Positions 43,301-55,919 of a stretch of DNA of 64,000 nt are shown one piece after another. This stretch comes from Cryptomeria japonica (Eukaryota > Streptophyta > Pinopsida > Cupressales > Cupressaceae). The position numbers and the translations under genes were made by a program. Every line of letters begins with the position of its first letter. The stretch's first letter is position 1. The stretch covers positions 186,772,669 through 186,836,668 of the forward strand of contig NC_081413.1 in the NCBI RefSeq assembly GCF_030272615.1. The letters are read 5' to 3'. The notes beneath the pieces were generated by a model. It had not been told where the DNA came from and did no database searches. It worked only from the letters and a program-made list of their open reading frames with translations.

Positions 43301-46200
43301 CATAAAGGGCAATAGGTAAAAAAATAATAAGGGTTTGCAATGATCAAACACAAATATGTGTCAATAAAATAGTCGCAATATGAGATAAGAGGTTTTGGTC
43401 GTGAGAACAGAGTTTTAAGCCAAGAGACATAGTACGAGGGATAGTTTTGAGCATCCCAAGGACAGTAAATATAATAAGAATCATAGAGACATCAAACTCT
43501 AGAACCAATGATCATTGTTTCTCTCAAAAGATACTGTGACAATTTAGATTGTATTCCTTGGAACAATCACGAGCCTTGAAATACAATCCTGTAGGCCACA
43601 ATGGATACACACAACAAATCAATCCAAAATCAATTTATAAGGGATATTATTGAGAGAAGAGAATACAGTTTCAGGATACAAAGATGTAGTGATCAATCTT
43701 AAAGGATATTACAATGCCTTCCATGGCTTGAAGGTTCATAAATTCGTAGATGTAGTCTAGTATTCAAGTGGAGCAGTCCTAGTGAGGTCAAGGTTGTATT
43801 TGACAGTCAATTGCTTAAGATTGAGGTCATAATCATGGATGATGAACTTGAAGAAGTTGTAAAGACCAAATCCTCATGAGAAGATCACAATCCTATCACA
43901 ATAATAGAGAGAATACAACGGATCCTCATAGACATCATAGAGCAGTGATGTTAGAAAACTCATATACTAGTCACAACCCATGAAAATAAAGAATTCAGTA
44001 AGGATAACAATTCTGTAATAAAAGGCAAGCATGAGTAAACTTAGGAGCACAATAAATAAGCAGTCAAGATGCCTTGACAATGGAGTTATTCAAAATAACA
44101 ATGATAGAAAATATATATTTTAGTCAAAGAAAAAGGGCTTCTTGAAAAGGATGAGATAGGTCTAAGCTACAAAGACAACTGGTGAAGACACTTGGTTGCA
44201 TACAAAGCACTAAATGGGAGTCATATCAAAGACAAGGAGAAATCGTTTATAGAAGTCCAGAGGTTTAGATTCATTATGAAATAAATGTCCCAAAGCCCTC
44301 TTGCAACATGCAAGGGCCTAGGTCTCATACAACAAGATAGTGAGTAAGGGGTTTGAATCAAAACACAGTAAAATATAAAGGACAATGTCTTAAAAAAAAG
44401 ACAATTACTCCATGCTACAAAAGATATCCATCAATGATAATATTACCACCATGTTACATTTAAAGAATCATAAAGTTTGCAAACCTAGGGAAAAGTATAG
44501 AGCCAATGCATTCAAGCTTAGAATACAAGAAGACATAGAATATCATGGTTGCAGTCAATAGAATAGCAACAAAGGTATATCCATAGAATATCAAACACTG
44601 TCAGAGCATACTCCTATAGTTGTCACAAAGAAAGGTGTACAAGTGAATATGAAGAAGCCCTAACCTTTTACCAATGAGTAAGACATTGTAGTCTTCTAAG
44701 TCAGCCAGGAGCCTAAGTAAAGTTCAATCACAAGCATACAAAAGGTATGAAGATAGTCTCTAAACATGATTGACATTCCATAGTTCAGAAGAAGGTATCA
44801 ATCCAAGATGAGAGACATCAAGAAGCTTTATGATGACAATGACCCTAAGAATGATGCAGACCTAAAGGTCTCAGTCAAGGCTAAAGTACAGAGCATTGAT
44901 GAATGAATGTCATGATGAGCTAGGGTTTGTCTTGAACACCTAGAAGCAACATATAGTCCTTGAGAACTTTGTATCATTTGCAATCCATATAACACTGTCA
45001 AGTCAGAGACTAAGCCAAGAATGATAAAATAGGGGCTTAGAACAATCACAGTATCCAAATATGATTTGAGCATCATACTTCGTAACAAGGGAATGCAAAC
45101 TATAAATCAAGAATGATCAACTAGTCATGACCAAATAATACATATTATTTGAGACAAAAGCTGCAAGTCAAATCACAATGATCTTGATCAACCATCAATC
45201 AAGGAAATACTATCATACTCTATTATCTCTCATGGTTGCAATCAAAGAAAAATGCATGAAGATAAATCTAGGGCTTCATTAACGACAACCAGTGATACAA
45301 CCCTGAAAAGAGTAGAACAAAATCATGAATATGCCAGTTAATAGCATCACAACTTGAAAGGGCAATTAATATTTTTGATATGTGTGGCAGCTCAAACTCA
45401 TGAAAGGAAAATGTATTAAGGGTCTAAATTATTAGGACAATGATTATCACAGGCCCATAGAGGCCAGTTACAAAGATAGCTTCCAAACATTGAAAGGACA
45501 TTTGCAGGTTTTGTAAGGATAATAATATTGTCCAAAGAGCAACATATTCATAAGAGTCTCAAAGCAGTCTAAACCATGATGAAGATCAGACATATCTAGT
45601 CAAGATAGGCGATGCAGTGAACATAAGGCATCAAGATAAAAGCCTATACCTAAAAAGAAAACTTAAGATCAAACTCAAGCTCCTATTTCACACAAAATCA
45701 TTATGTACGAGTTATGATCAATTCATAATCACTTTGGAAGCAAGAGTTAGGAACCCCACATGGGATAGTTTTGACTTGAGATGATTTTTAAGTAGTCAAA
45801 CTCCTAGTTTGCATGAGTTACAAATGCTTTTATGCATATTTTCAGATCAAATTCGACCAAAGGAGAATCCTCATGCAAATTTAAAGATAAAGAAAGAAAG
45901 AACAATTAGTTAGCATGTAAGACAAAGAGGAGGCATCAAAACAACTCATGCAACAGTTCATGGCTACAAAATAGGAGATTTTCAAGCAGTATACAATAAT
46001 TGTACATCATTTCAAGACTCCACATGCATGCATGCACAATCAAGAGATCTTTTGGGCCTACCTACAATCGGTTTGAGGCATCTTTGCATTCCTTTATGCA
46101 TGCTTTTAGAGAAAAATTGACCAAAGAGGATCAACTCATGCAAGATGAAGATTAAATAAAGAACAAAGAATTCCGCTCACTTCCAGTTCTTCAAAGGCAC
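40362..46200. other. Long AT-rich non-coding stretch, origin unresolved
   Basis: Nearly 6 kb with no ORF above 110 codons and no domain. TATA-like sites on minus (GTATAAATAC at 41157-41148) and the CCATAGTCTT phrase, shared loosely with 48206, hint at old LTR pieces. Bases 45811-45903 and 46083-46170 are diverged copies of one sequence (TTATGCAT..TTTTCAGA, GACCAAAG, CTCATGCAA), about 270 bases apart. The right part may be the long U3 of the LTR that ends at 46930. I see no gene. Confidence 0.5.
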
Positions 46201-46930
46201 AATAGTTCATCTCATTTCTTCTTAAGACTTCTCTTATAAGTCTACTCTCCTTTTCTTTTCTAAGTAGTTCTTTCTTTTCTGCTTTCACATATATTAGTAA
46301 AGCATTGTAGCTCCAATATTTTCAGATTTCAAGCATTGTAATAACATTTATTTTCAGTATTCAATAAAAGGCATCAAATTTCCTTATCAGTTTATTCTTG
46401 TTTTTCCATTGTTAAATGAATGATTTGATATAAATATTGTGATTTGTTATTGATTTCTTTATTCAATGTCTCATTTATGCTTTGCAAAATAAGAATTTCA
46501 TATTAAGATCAGGTTGCATGTTGTGTTTATTAATTTTTCAGTCCATTGTATTTGTGAAAACCTAGTTTTCCTTGTATAAGAATTGAAACTTCAAGACCTT
46601 CATGTGAAATATTTATGAGCTTTATGATCTAAAAATGAATTGTGAAACAAAATCCGTCTTTTACAGCTGATTATAGGTTTAGGACAATGAATAAAATTAC
46701 ATCATTTTGGTGCAGTCACCTCCTGTAGCTTTAGTATTTTAATTTTCGACAAGCTTTCTATCCTTTTTCTAGAAAAGTTAGTTAGTTTTAGGAGATTTTG
46801 ATCAAGGAACTAGCCCTCTTTGGAGATTGATCCTTGAGAATAGGCAACCCACAGGCTAGAGGATCATTCCATGTTTCACAGGATTGTTGAGTTTACACTT
46901 GGCATCAGGGTGTAATCCTTCATGACAACA
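46201..46930 (+). repeat. 3' part of a Tat-like 5' LTR (element C)
   Basis: A TTCAATAAAAGGCATC polyadenylation-type signal lies at 46360-46375. The end, CATGACAACA at 46921-46930, is followed by GTTTTTGGTATGCCCAGTGGGAC, a PBS-like junction, and then a Gag frame. Bases 46762-46930 recur at 48012-48178. The LTR start is not recognised; it may be several kb upstream. Confidence 0.6.
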
Positions 46931-46953
46931 GTTTTTGGTATGCCCAGTGGGAC
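46931..46953 (+). other. PBS-like sequence of element C
   Basis: TTTTTGGTATGCCCAGTGGG follows the LTR end. The TTTGG(Y)..TGGGGA style is common at gypsy LTR-leader borders. The tRNA is not identified. Confidence 0.45.
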
Positions 46954-47098
46954 ACGTTGAGCTATCTCAACTCATAAAATCTCCATTATTATTGTTGTTT
47001 TGGTATTTGAAGCAGTTATTACAGCCTTTTGAGGTTTATTTTCAAGTACCTAGCGACTCTAACTTTCTGGTTTTGAGTAGATCAAGTCCTAACAACAT

Positions 47099-47962
47099 AT
47101 GAGAAAGATCCAAACTAAGCAAAGTAAGAATCTTGTTGAGAATTCTCAACTATCATCACCAAAGAGGAAGGGTAAGGCAACAAAGAAGCCTACAAATCCA
47201 TCAAATCCATCAATTCAAGTTTTTCCTACTCATCCCATTTCTCAGCCTTTAGTTACAACTTACAATAATCCTTTGTTCTTAAGCTCTTTGGCTCAAGCAA
47301 CAATAAATCCTGTAGTTGATTCTCCAAGTATCCACCAATAAATCCAATGGCTCAACCAAGAGATCAACCTTGTATACCTTTCAACCAGGTCAACCCTTTG
47401 AATTTTACATAGCATGATGATATACCTGAAAAGTTTGCCATTCTTCTCTGGAGATAATCAAACTACACCCATCGAGCATATCAGAGATGTAGCTTCTCTA
47501 TGTGGAGTCCATAATATCACGTGAGAGAATGTTGCAGTGAGGTTGCTTGCAACCTCTTTCAAAGGGAAGGCACTTCAATGGTTTAGAGGCTTACCAGTGG
47601 CTTCTATTAATAGTTGGGATCAATTGGGTGATCCTTTTTGCAAGCATTTCGAAGACAAATCAGATCATCTATCATTGGTGGAGCAACTCAACACCATCAA
47701 GAGAGCTCCTCATGAGTACATGATGGATTTTAACTTCCATTTCCATAAGACTTGGAATAAAATAGTTGTTACAGTAAGACCCTCTCCAGAACATGATTTC
47801 TTATACTATCTTAGAGCTTTCAATAGTGATATCTTAGTTATGATTAAATCTATGGGTGGTACAACCTTATGACAAGCCTTTGATATTGCTATTAGAGCTG
47901 AAAATAGATTGATACAAGCTAGTAAATTAGAACCAAGGCCTCCAATGCCCATTTTTCCATAA
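47099..47962 (+). pseudogene. gag: Element C Gag fragment
   Basis: One frame from MRKIQTKQ to TAA at 47960, with stops at 47339, about 47390, 47522 and 47870. It has the hallmark FKGKALQWFRGLPVASINSW and LGDPFCKHF of the retrotransposon Gag family (PF03732), then DFNFHFHKTWNKI and FDIAIRAENRLIQASK. It resembles Tat/Athila Gag. It is cut at about 48010, where a second copy of the LTR end follows; PR, RT and IN are absent. Confidence 0.8.
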
Positions 47963-48011
47963 ATACATCCATCGATTCCATTGAAAATACCTCCTATATT
48001 TGTTGTACATA

Positions 48012-48178
48012 CTTTTCCAGCAAAGTTAGTTAGTTTTAGGAGGTTTTCATCAGGGAACTGACCCTCTTTGAAGATTGATCCTCAAGATTAGGCAACCCAC
48101 ATGCCTAAGGATCATTCCATGTTTCACAAGATTGTTGAGTTTACACTTAGCATCAGGGTGTAACCCTTCATGACAACA
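48012..48178 (+). repeat. Second copy of the element C LTR end
   Basis: Repeats 46762-46930 (AAAGTTAGTTAGTTTTAGGA .. CATCAGGGTGTAA .. CATGACAACA) with about 90% agreement by eye. It follows the truncated Gag directly, suggesting a large internal deletion between LTR parts. Confidence 0.8.
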
Positions 48179-48383
48179 AGTCCAAGAGGACATTGGCTCC
48201 TAGCACCATAGTCTTACTATTTTGACTTGAAATTTGGTTAGTGAACTCAAGATTGATATTGGGCTTCTAGATTTGGCCATGGAATGAGCACAACCAATCA
48301 AAAAATAGGGGCATGAGGAAAACACCAAAGTGAGCCCCAAACAATCATGAAATAATATTATGGATACAATTTATGACACTACA
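48179..48383 (-). repeat. Sense-start fragment of a minus-oriented Tat-like 3' LTR (element D)
   Basis: It ends ATGACACTACA on +, followed at 48384-48395 by TTTAGCCCCCAT, which on minus is a PPT (ATGGGGGCTAAA) before TGTAGTGTCAT. The LTR is cut at its left side by element C debris. Confidence 0.6.
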
Positions 48384-49826
48384 TTTAGCCCCCATTTTAG
48401 TGGGAGTATGACCTTATGCTCATACTCTCGATAAAGTATAGGATAAGATCGAAATAATTTTGCCAAGATATTAAAGAGACAAGACAATACCCAACCCCTG
48501 GGACTTATGATCTTATAAGTCTAAAATACCAAGATGAAAGGAGCAACATTATCAACATAAATTACACACACATGGAGCATGTGAGAACAAAGAAGAGGTA
48601 TGGCATCTAGGTATAGTAAGGGCTACTTATTAGGAGTTATAAGAGAAGAGGCATGACTTCTAGGTATAGTAAGGGATGCTTACTAGGAGTCATGTTAGAT
48701 AAAGGAGAGTCAAACAGGTCTACCAAGATGCGTTATGCTAGTTGACTCTTGCAAAATATTACAAAGCAAAACCTTAGTTTGCTAGATAATCTTAAAAAAA
48801 AAAAATCCATTGCAAAATGGGTGTTGGAATGTGCATTAAACACATAAATTACAAAACAAGGCCTCATGTTTCTAGGTAATCCAAAAATGTTATGCAAAAT
48901 GGGTGATGCAGTGTGAACCAAGAAAAACTTTGATATTAGACTGCAAGATGGATGTTGAAGTGGCACCAAACACATCATGGTGTGTGGTCAAAGTGTACAA
49001 ACCAAACTTCATGGTGTGTGGTCAAAGTGTACAAACCAAACTTCATGGTGTGTGCACAAAGTGTAATATATAGCAAAGTGTATGCCCCCACATTAAAGCG
49101 ATTGATTACGCCTTAACTAGAGAAATTACTTTAAGGTACCGTATGTACATGTGAAGGACAAGCACATCACAACAATGAGATGCCCCCAAACATAGGAAAA
49201 TCAAAGGTGATGGTCACAAGACATGAAAAGAGCACACATAAGGGATTCACTATCTAGGATCAATATGCACATTTGATAAATCATGTGTATCAAGTATGAT
49301 TATTATGAATTGACCTAATCCCTCAAAGGTAGTGGAACGACAAGCACAATGGAAGAAGAGAAAATAAGATGAACAACAAAAGTCTTTTTTGGGTCAACAT
49401 TGAAGAGATCAAAAAGATCTGCTTTGCATTGTCCCCAAGTAGACAACACAAAAGCATATTTACAACAAGTTCACATTTATGATGTAACATGTATACAACA
49501 AATAGAGGAATTATACAATAGGGTTAGTCCAGGAGGGTTTGTTGCCTTGTTCCAATAGGGCAATAAAGGGTCATTCAAAGAGATCTTATCAAACACAAAG
49601 ACACACAAAGTATCAAATTATGGGGATAACATTACATGCAAGCAAAAACATAGAAGAATCTACTGCACAAATGAGTTGGGCTAACAAATCATTCACCTCC
49701 GAATCTCACTTAATATCATTTAGATATGGTAGAAAAAATCCTAGAGCTTTGACTAGTACGATAGATGGAGCTATCCTTAGTACCAAATTAGGGCCATGCT
49801 CTAATGATGGATCACCATGTGTGTCA
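48384..49826 (-). other. Non-coding 3' region of element D
   Basis: No RT or IN motif. It contains two copies of AGGTATAGTAAGGG..TACTAGGAGT (48615-48700) and a 35-base tandem repeat at 48973-49058. As in element B, the interval between the Gag-PR part and the 3' LTR lacks pol. Confidence 0.55.
48973..49058. repeat. 35-bp tandem repeat
   Basis: Units of TTCATGGTGTGTGGTCAAAG + TGTACAAACCAAAC; two full units and one partial unit. Confidence 0.9.
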
Positions 49827-50999
49827 CTAGGAGATTAATTTAAAGATTTTGTCATTAGAATCAACATCTAAGTTTATCAAAATAGGAGGTTTGATGTAAG
49901 GGGAAGAAGAACAAGAATGATTATTTCCCATTAACAATTTCAACTTTTGATAAGGTTGGTCAAGGCAATGTTCCTCTCTAGGATTTGGTTGGGAAGATGA
50001 GATCGAATAAACATTCAATTTATTAGGAGAAGGATCACTTTTAGAAGCAAGCTCATGATCCTTGACATGATGTCTTCATCAATGTTATCTTGCATTATAA
50101 TTTTCTTGGCTACAATTCAAAGACTATTTAGAAAAGGATTGAGGATCACTCAACATTGGTTCCTTTTCTCTAGGAATAAAAGGAGGAATAGAAGGAACCA
50201 TTGGAGGTCGAGAGATAGAAGATGTTGGGAATTTTTCTCTTTGTCCTTTATAGGATTTGGGAGGTAGAATCACAACATATATAAGATGAATGGAAGGAGC
50301 AAGAAGGAGTCTCGGTCCAAGATGTGGAGCTGGAGGAGCTACTTCCATATCCATAGATGACAAAGGATCCTTAGGAAGAATAGTCGAAGTGGATGGTAAA
50401 GGCCTACTCAAGGAAGCTATGCTATTGGTTTTATAATTTTTATAGGAAAGGAATAAGATATATTGACAAGGTTTGAGAGGCTGAGGTTTTTGAGGCTAAA
50501 AGCGATAAAGGTTAAAGTTTGTGCGATTAGGTAAGGGCTAAAAAAGACTTTGATGGATCATTATATTTAGAAGGGATTTGTTTCATGGATGTGAGCCAAT
50601 GATGAGCCAACTTCACATGAGATTGGTCTGAGGTAGGGATAATGGCAAAGGTAAATCTAAGCACCTAGTACCAACTGCTATAGGAAGGGTGATTTAACCT
50701 ATAGTGGGTTAAATGAAACCATTGTGCACCTTAATCAAAATACCATATCTATCATATGTGTCTTGATGAAATTATTGTGTGTAGAGATGTTATTCCCTAA
50801 TGACATTCACCATATATACTGGATCAATAAGCACTCCTCTTAAGAGTTTATCTTTGATTTTCATAATAATGTATAATGGACCATCAAGTGCTTTTATGAT
50901 ATCAATTAAGGTAAAGGTAATGCTAGGTTCATATCTAGGCTTAGGTTTCTCTTGGTCAATCAGGTTCACAATATTGTTGGCTTCATTAGATACATCATC
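49827..50999 (-). pseudogene. Element D protease and downstream linker remnant
   Basis: On minus, one frame reads PRYEPSITFTLIDIIKALDG and LLRGVLIDPVYMVNVI at about 50990-50800. This is the Tat protease context with the active triplet changed to Asp-Pro-Val. Further on it reads ITLPIAVGT. Later segments of the same frame are Pro/Ser-rich (50411-50124) and then acidic (50018-49827). Stops at 50790, 50769 and elsewhere break it. No RT follows. The call rests on short motifs, so the family assignment is moderate. Confidence 0.55.
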
Positions 51000-51959
51000 A
51001 ATAGCTTGAAGCCTCTTACATTATGCTCAACAACATTGGTAGAATGGGAAGGCAAAGGATTGGTAAAAAATAGTAAATGTTTATTAAGTGGTTTCATGGA
51101 TTTATTCCCTTTATCATTCACACAATCCACCACTATAGCATTAGGGTAAAAGTACAAATCTACCACAATTTAGGCTAACTAAAAGGTTTCAATCGAAACC
51201 CTTCTGGACAAAAATGTTTCAACCGAAACCATGTGACTTATATAGAGTCCACAAGGTTTTGGTCAAAATCCAAATTCAATTTTTTTCCTTCATGGAGTTT
51301 TGGTTGATGAGAAAATTTCTTATATGGTTTTGGTCTAAAGGGTTTTGATCAAAACTATCTATATGGCTAGGCAACCACCCCATTATTTTTAAATTTTTTT
51401 TATATCTTTTCAATTCCACTAATTTTTTCTATAAACAAAATGAGTTTCTTAAAAAATCTAAAATTACCCTTGTAGATCTTAGAGTCAAGAAACTATACAT
51501 ATAAAATTTTTATGTTTCGATTATGTTTAATATGGGTTTTTTTCTAAAATATTGTAAGTAGGTTTTTGAAACTAAAAAAGGGGTTGATTAGAAATTCGAA
51601 GAAAAATATTAAATGATATTATAATTTTAAAAAATTATGGTGCACTAGAGGAGAGAATCTTCTCCAAAAGGGTATAATTGGTTTTTTATAAAGAAGAACT
51701 ATTAGACAAAAGTGGGGGTCAACTAAAAACTATCAAATTTGTATGTTGGACTTTAAAACAATATTACAGAGATAATATACAGAGTTAGGGTTAGGATTAT
51801 GGTTAGGAGTGGTGTTGAGCATTGAATTTAAATGAATAGAATTCCATGGTTTTAATTAAAGCTACAAAAGTTTTCTAAAAAAATGAAATCAAGCATGCCC
51901 TTAAGAATTTTGATAGAACCCTTGAAACTTCCACCGACATCAGAATCCTAAAAGTTGTC
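51000..51959. other. AT-rich spacer with AACCGAAACC-like motifs
   Basis: No gene. From 51180 to 51370 it carries repeated TTTCAATCGAAACC and TTTTGGTC.AAA phrases, which grade into the CGATGAAA-rich region to the right. Confidence 0.5.
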
Positions 51960-52778
51960 GCCCAAACCAAAGCCATTGGATATACACACTAAACTCTCAC
52001 CGAAATGTCTAGTTTGACCGAAATGGTACACCTGTTGTATCAAAGAAACCTATCGATGTTTCATTGATAAGATTAATTATTGAACAGACTTGGGCCTCAA
52101 TGGACTTCAAAAGGGACTTATCAAAAGCATTATTTTTCATCAATAGAAGGTATATCGAAGAAACCAAAGGAGATTTCGTCGATGAAGCAAGGCTGCTGAA
52201 GAAACTACGATATCGGTAGGACATGTAAATAATTCACCAAAGAAGATAGTTCTACCGAAATGATGAGATCGAAGAAACTGGGGAAGGTTTCATCGATAGG
52301 AATTTTTGAGAAAATAAGGTTGTCGAAGAGATACTAAAGTTATTGGCTGACAGTAACAGTTTCATCGAAAGACAAAAGGTTGATAAAACATAAGAGATTT
52401 TCATCGATAACATGCCATCGGTAAAAACAAAATGAGGAACCATTATCGGTAAAATAGTACAGTGGTAAGCTTGAGGCTATAATCTACTTCTTTCTCTAAT
52501 TATCCTCCATATTACAAAAGCTCCCTCCTTTATATAAGAGTATAAATTATCACCAAGCGTTGTGGCTTTTCAACATATAACCATTAACTAACACCTTTGT
52601 TTCGAATATCACTTCGATCAAGTATTTCCTTCATTCATTGAAATACTGTATTCGATTGCTATGGCTGTCTCCTCACCGCTACCTATCTGATATCCATCGG
52701 GTTTTTATGTCGAAGAAACCTTGGGCTTCTGTGACATCCTTTATTTTTCCACCGAAATACTTCTTCCACCGATATCAT
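51960..52778. repeat. TCGATG/ACCGAAA-rich repeat region, left of element E
   Basis: It has dense short motifs (ACCGAAAT, TCGAAGAAAC, TTTCATCGATA). The part 52690-52778 is the first third of a unit of about 245 bases that continues at 60096 across element E. AATGAGGAACCATTATCG at 52431 recurs at 60920. A TATA-like TTTATATAAG lies at 52533. Family unknown. Confidence 0.7.
52774..52778. repeat. Target-site duplication of element E (left)
   Basis: ATCAT here against ATCAC at 60096-60100, one mismatch in five. The neighbouring tandem unit (60338-60350, CATCAC) shows the original site as ATCAC. Confidence 0.8.
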
Positions 52779-53952
52779 TGTTACTACTTATTAGATTGCC
52801 ATTAGTTTTATGCCAAAGTTATACTATATACTCTAGTCGGTTACTATTACTGAAATATTCAGTCGGTATGAACAGTCTAGTCGGTTACGGAAGAAAGCAG
52901 TCACAGAACGCAGTATACACCGAGCTGTCTACCGAGTATCTTTACATGTCTACCGAGCAGCAAAGATGACACACCGAGTGAAATGTGTTACCAGATTCAT
53001 TGAACCTGGACATGCATATGAAAATGTGTTACAAGATCGAGGCACATCTAACCGTTATCACATTGGAAATTGCACTTAAAGATTGTGTATGATTTTGAGG
53101 TCATCTAACCAATGAAATATTTTGCATGGTTATTCATTCAATAAATCATGTTTGTAAGATCGAAGCAATGAATTGGATCACCGTCATAAGAGATCTATTT
53201 ATACAACATGAATGGAGATCAGAAATATAAATGTAACATGACCGAAAGGATGATATAGAATATATGAAGCAAGACATGTGAAAGCACTAAGTGTTATGAC
53301 TGTTACAGAGACACAGAGGTCATCGAGAAGGTTTTTAGAGAACAATCAAAGAGCAGAGTAAACAGAAGGGTTTACCGAGTTACTACATGGGTTACCGAGG
53401 TATGCTATAAGCAAGGTAATCTATTCTGAGCACACAAAATCTGCTATAACATTCCAGATGTAAAGTTGTAGATATTTGTAATAATTTTATTGTAATATTT
53501 TGAAGTTGTAAGAGAAACCTTTAACAGGGTAAAAGACTCTAATCAAGTCTATAAATTGTAAAGCCTCTAACCAAGTGCAACATTTAGATGAAGTGTTGTA
53601 AAATCCTTTAGCAAGGTAGATCTAACAGATCTTGTTACTCCTAACAAGGTATGCTATTAGAAATAGCTAAACATGTAGCTCTAACTGAGGACTCTTTATT
53701 ATTGTAGTAGTGAAGTTGTGGGTGCCATCCCCACCATAGTTTTTCTCTCTAACCAAGAGTTTCTGCGTAACCAAAATATATGTTTAATGGAGTGAATCAT
53801 GTATGATTGTTATCTATTTGTTTTAGCTTTATATTATGTTACTGCACTATTCGGTTTATGCATAACAGTAAAGTTATTATTGAAGAAATGTTTTGAAGTA
53901 CTGATTCACCCCTCCCCTCTCAGTACATTAGCTTTCCATATTGGGCCTAACA
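52779..53952 (+). repeat. Element E 5' LTR
   Basis: 1174 bp. A TATA-like CTATTTATAC lies at 53195-53204 (kept at 59337-59346). It is very similar to 58906-60095; that copy has an extra short segment near 59103-59120 (CCAAGTTGATATACACCAGG). Confidence 0.92.
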
Positions 53953-53954
53953 AT

Positions 53955-53966
53955 TGGTATCAGAGC
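53955..53966 (+). other. Primer-binding site of element E
   Basis: TGGTATCAGAGC, for initiator Met tRNA, two bases (AT) after the LTR end, as in element A. Confidence 0.92.
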
Positions 53967-54014
53967 TTGAATCTTGGAAAAGGGTTTAACTACCTAAAGA
54001 GAAAGATCTTATCA

Positions 54015-55295
54015 ATGGAAGGCTATAAACAATCTCAGAGGATTGTGTATCTGCATGAAGAGCTGGATCATGCTAATCAAGTGATTGCAGACATGTAGAG
54101 GCAAATGCAAAAGTCTCTGAAAGTGAGAAGAAGATTATCTGATGATTTGCAGGACTCTCAAGAGTTAGTAGAACAAATTGAGACATCATCTAAGAATAGT
54201 ATATCTGAAGAAACTGAAGAAATGATTGGAGTATTGAAAGAAAAGAACAAAGCACTGGCTGATCAATTGAAAGCAATGAAAAGAGAACATGAACATTTCA
54301 GCACACAGATGACTAAAAATCTTGATGCATTGAGGATAGCTGAGGATAAAGTAAGAGATCTAGAAAGGGAGAAACAATAACTTGAAGTATTAGTATCTGA
54401 CAAGAATGATGAAATCACAAGGTTGACTGGAATTCAACAAAACCTATCAGATCAACTAGGTTATGCACATCATGAAGAAAATTTGAAAGATGATGAGAAT
54501 CAAGCATTGAAACTTGAAGTATCAAGGTTAACCGATGAACTTGAAACAGAGAAGAAATCCAAAGAAACACTGAAGAAGAGTTATGAAGCATCAAAGATGT
54601 TGGATGAGCAATTGAATACAAGATGACCCAACAAAGATGCAGGACTCGGTTACAAAGGAAAATTCTCTACCGAGAAAGGAATTCATACTACTGAGAGAGG
54701 AGAATCATCAAAGCAAGTTGGAAACAAGAATAACATCAAAAGAAAGAAGCCTATTTGCAACTACTGTGGAAATCAAGGTCACACTGCCAACGTATGCCAA
54801 ATCAGAAAAGGTAAGCAACCGAATGTCACTAAGTCCAATGGTTATTGTTACAATTGCAATAAATGTGGTCACACATCTAATCAATGTAGGACAAAGTCTG
54901 TTAACAATTATCAGAAGGCAAAATTCAAAGGGTTTTGTAAAAACTGCAATAGATATGGACATAGTACCGAGAAGTGTTGGTTTAAGCAAAAGAACTACAT
55001 GTGGTATGCACACCGAACAAATGCTAGAGGTTACCGAATTCATACAGATCCTTACCGACAGTATTCTACAGTACCATGGGATTACAATACAAGGATATGG
55101 TGTGAATGTTGTGGAAGATATGGACATATAAGTGCCAACTGCTTTATAAGGTTTGGAATGAACAATCGAAGATCATGGAGAAATCCTGGTATAGCATGTT
55201 TTCATTGTCACAAAGTGGGACACTTAGCTGGAGATTGCAGAGATCAACCTAGAAAAGACACTGAAGAAACAAAAGAAAAATTAAAGATGATTTGA
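54015..55295 (+). pseudogene. gag: Element E Gag-like protein: coiled coil plus five CCHC knuckles, three nonsense codons
   Basis: ATG at 54015 (MEGYKQSQRIVYLHEELDHA), 49 nt after the PBS. One frame of 1281 nt with stops at 54096, 54378 and 54624. The first 200 residues are coiled coil, followed by knuckles CNYCGNQGHTANVC, CYNCNKCGHTSNQC, CKNCNRYGHSTEKC, CECCGRYGHISANC and CFHCHKVGHLAGDC. The first and last knuckles match those of element A Gag, including the preceding KPIC and the RNPGIACFHC versus RTPGMVCYHC context. No capsid or protease domain is seen. It is expected to bind the element RNA and assemble with helper particles. Confidence 0.87.
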
Positions 55296-55919
55296 AAAAA
55301 GAAGGAAGTTGTGTCAAATGAAGAAAGCACCTTACCTACCAAGTTAGGTGCACCTATTCCAAATTAATCGGTAAAGGTATAAAGGGACTGCATTCTTTCA
55401 AGGTTAAATCTTAACAGTTCCTATTATATTATGTACTAAATTCAAAATCTGCATAGTTAAGATGTAATAGTAAGTTTGAAATTCTATCAAAGTCTTTTGA
55501 AGCACTTTACAGGAAACCTGTCAAGTCGGTGAATACAGGAAGCTTGTCAAGTCGGTAAATGAAGGAAGTTTGGTTACTCGGTCAAAACGAAAAAAGGAGA
55601 GTAAATCGGTTAAAGAAGAACCAAGTGCATTTAATGTTTTGACCTAACCCGCATGGAGCCCGATAAGGTATTTTGTGTACTTAAAAGCATTTTCGCGGTC
55701 ATTTTCACTTACCAAGTTTTTGAGAAAGCAGAGCAAGTGAATCTAAGGCGATCAAACCTCCTACAAAGCAAATTCAAGGTATTTACATCAATCTCAACAC
55801 ATCGTTAAGCTGGTTTACCGATCTTATCTAGTTGCCATTATCTGCTAAGTATAAAGCGTCTGTCGTTTGAAATCCTGAAACCCTAAGGACTCTTTGCTAG
55901 TTTTTATCTGAAATCTACA
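55296..55919 (+). other. Spacer between Gag and ORF2 in element E
   Basis: 624 bases with no long ORF; rich in TCGGT (about 55370, 55526, 55553, 55580, 55597). It may hold an internal leader for ORF2. Confidence 0.5.

Noticed and set aside
40362-46200. A possible host gene in the long non-element stretch
   Set aside because: No ORF, splice pattern or domain stands out on either strand; diverged internal repeats and LTR-like phrases favour old element DNA.
53799-54014. Using the upstream ATG at 53799 as the Gag start of element E
   Set aside because: That frame would begin inside the LTR and run through the PBS; the ATG at 54015, after the PBS, matches the placement in element A.
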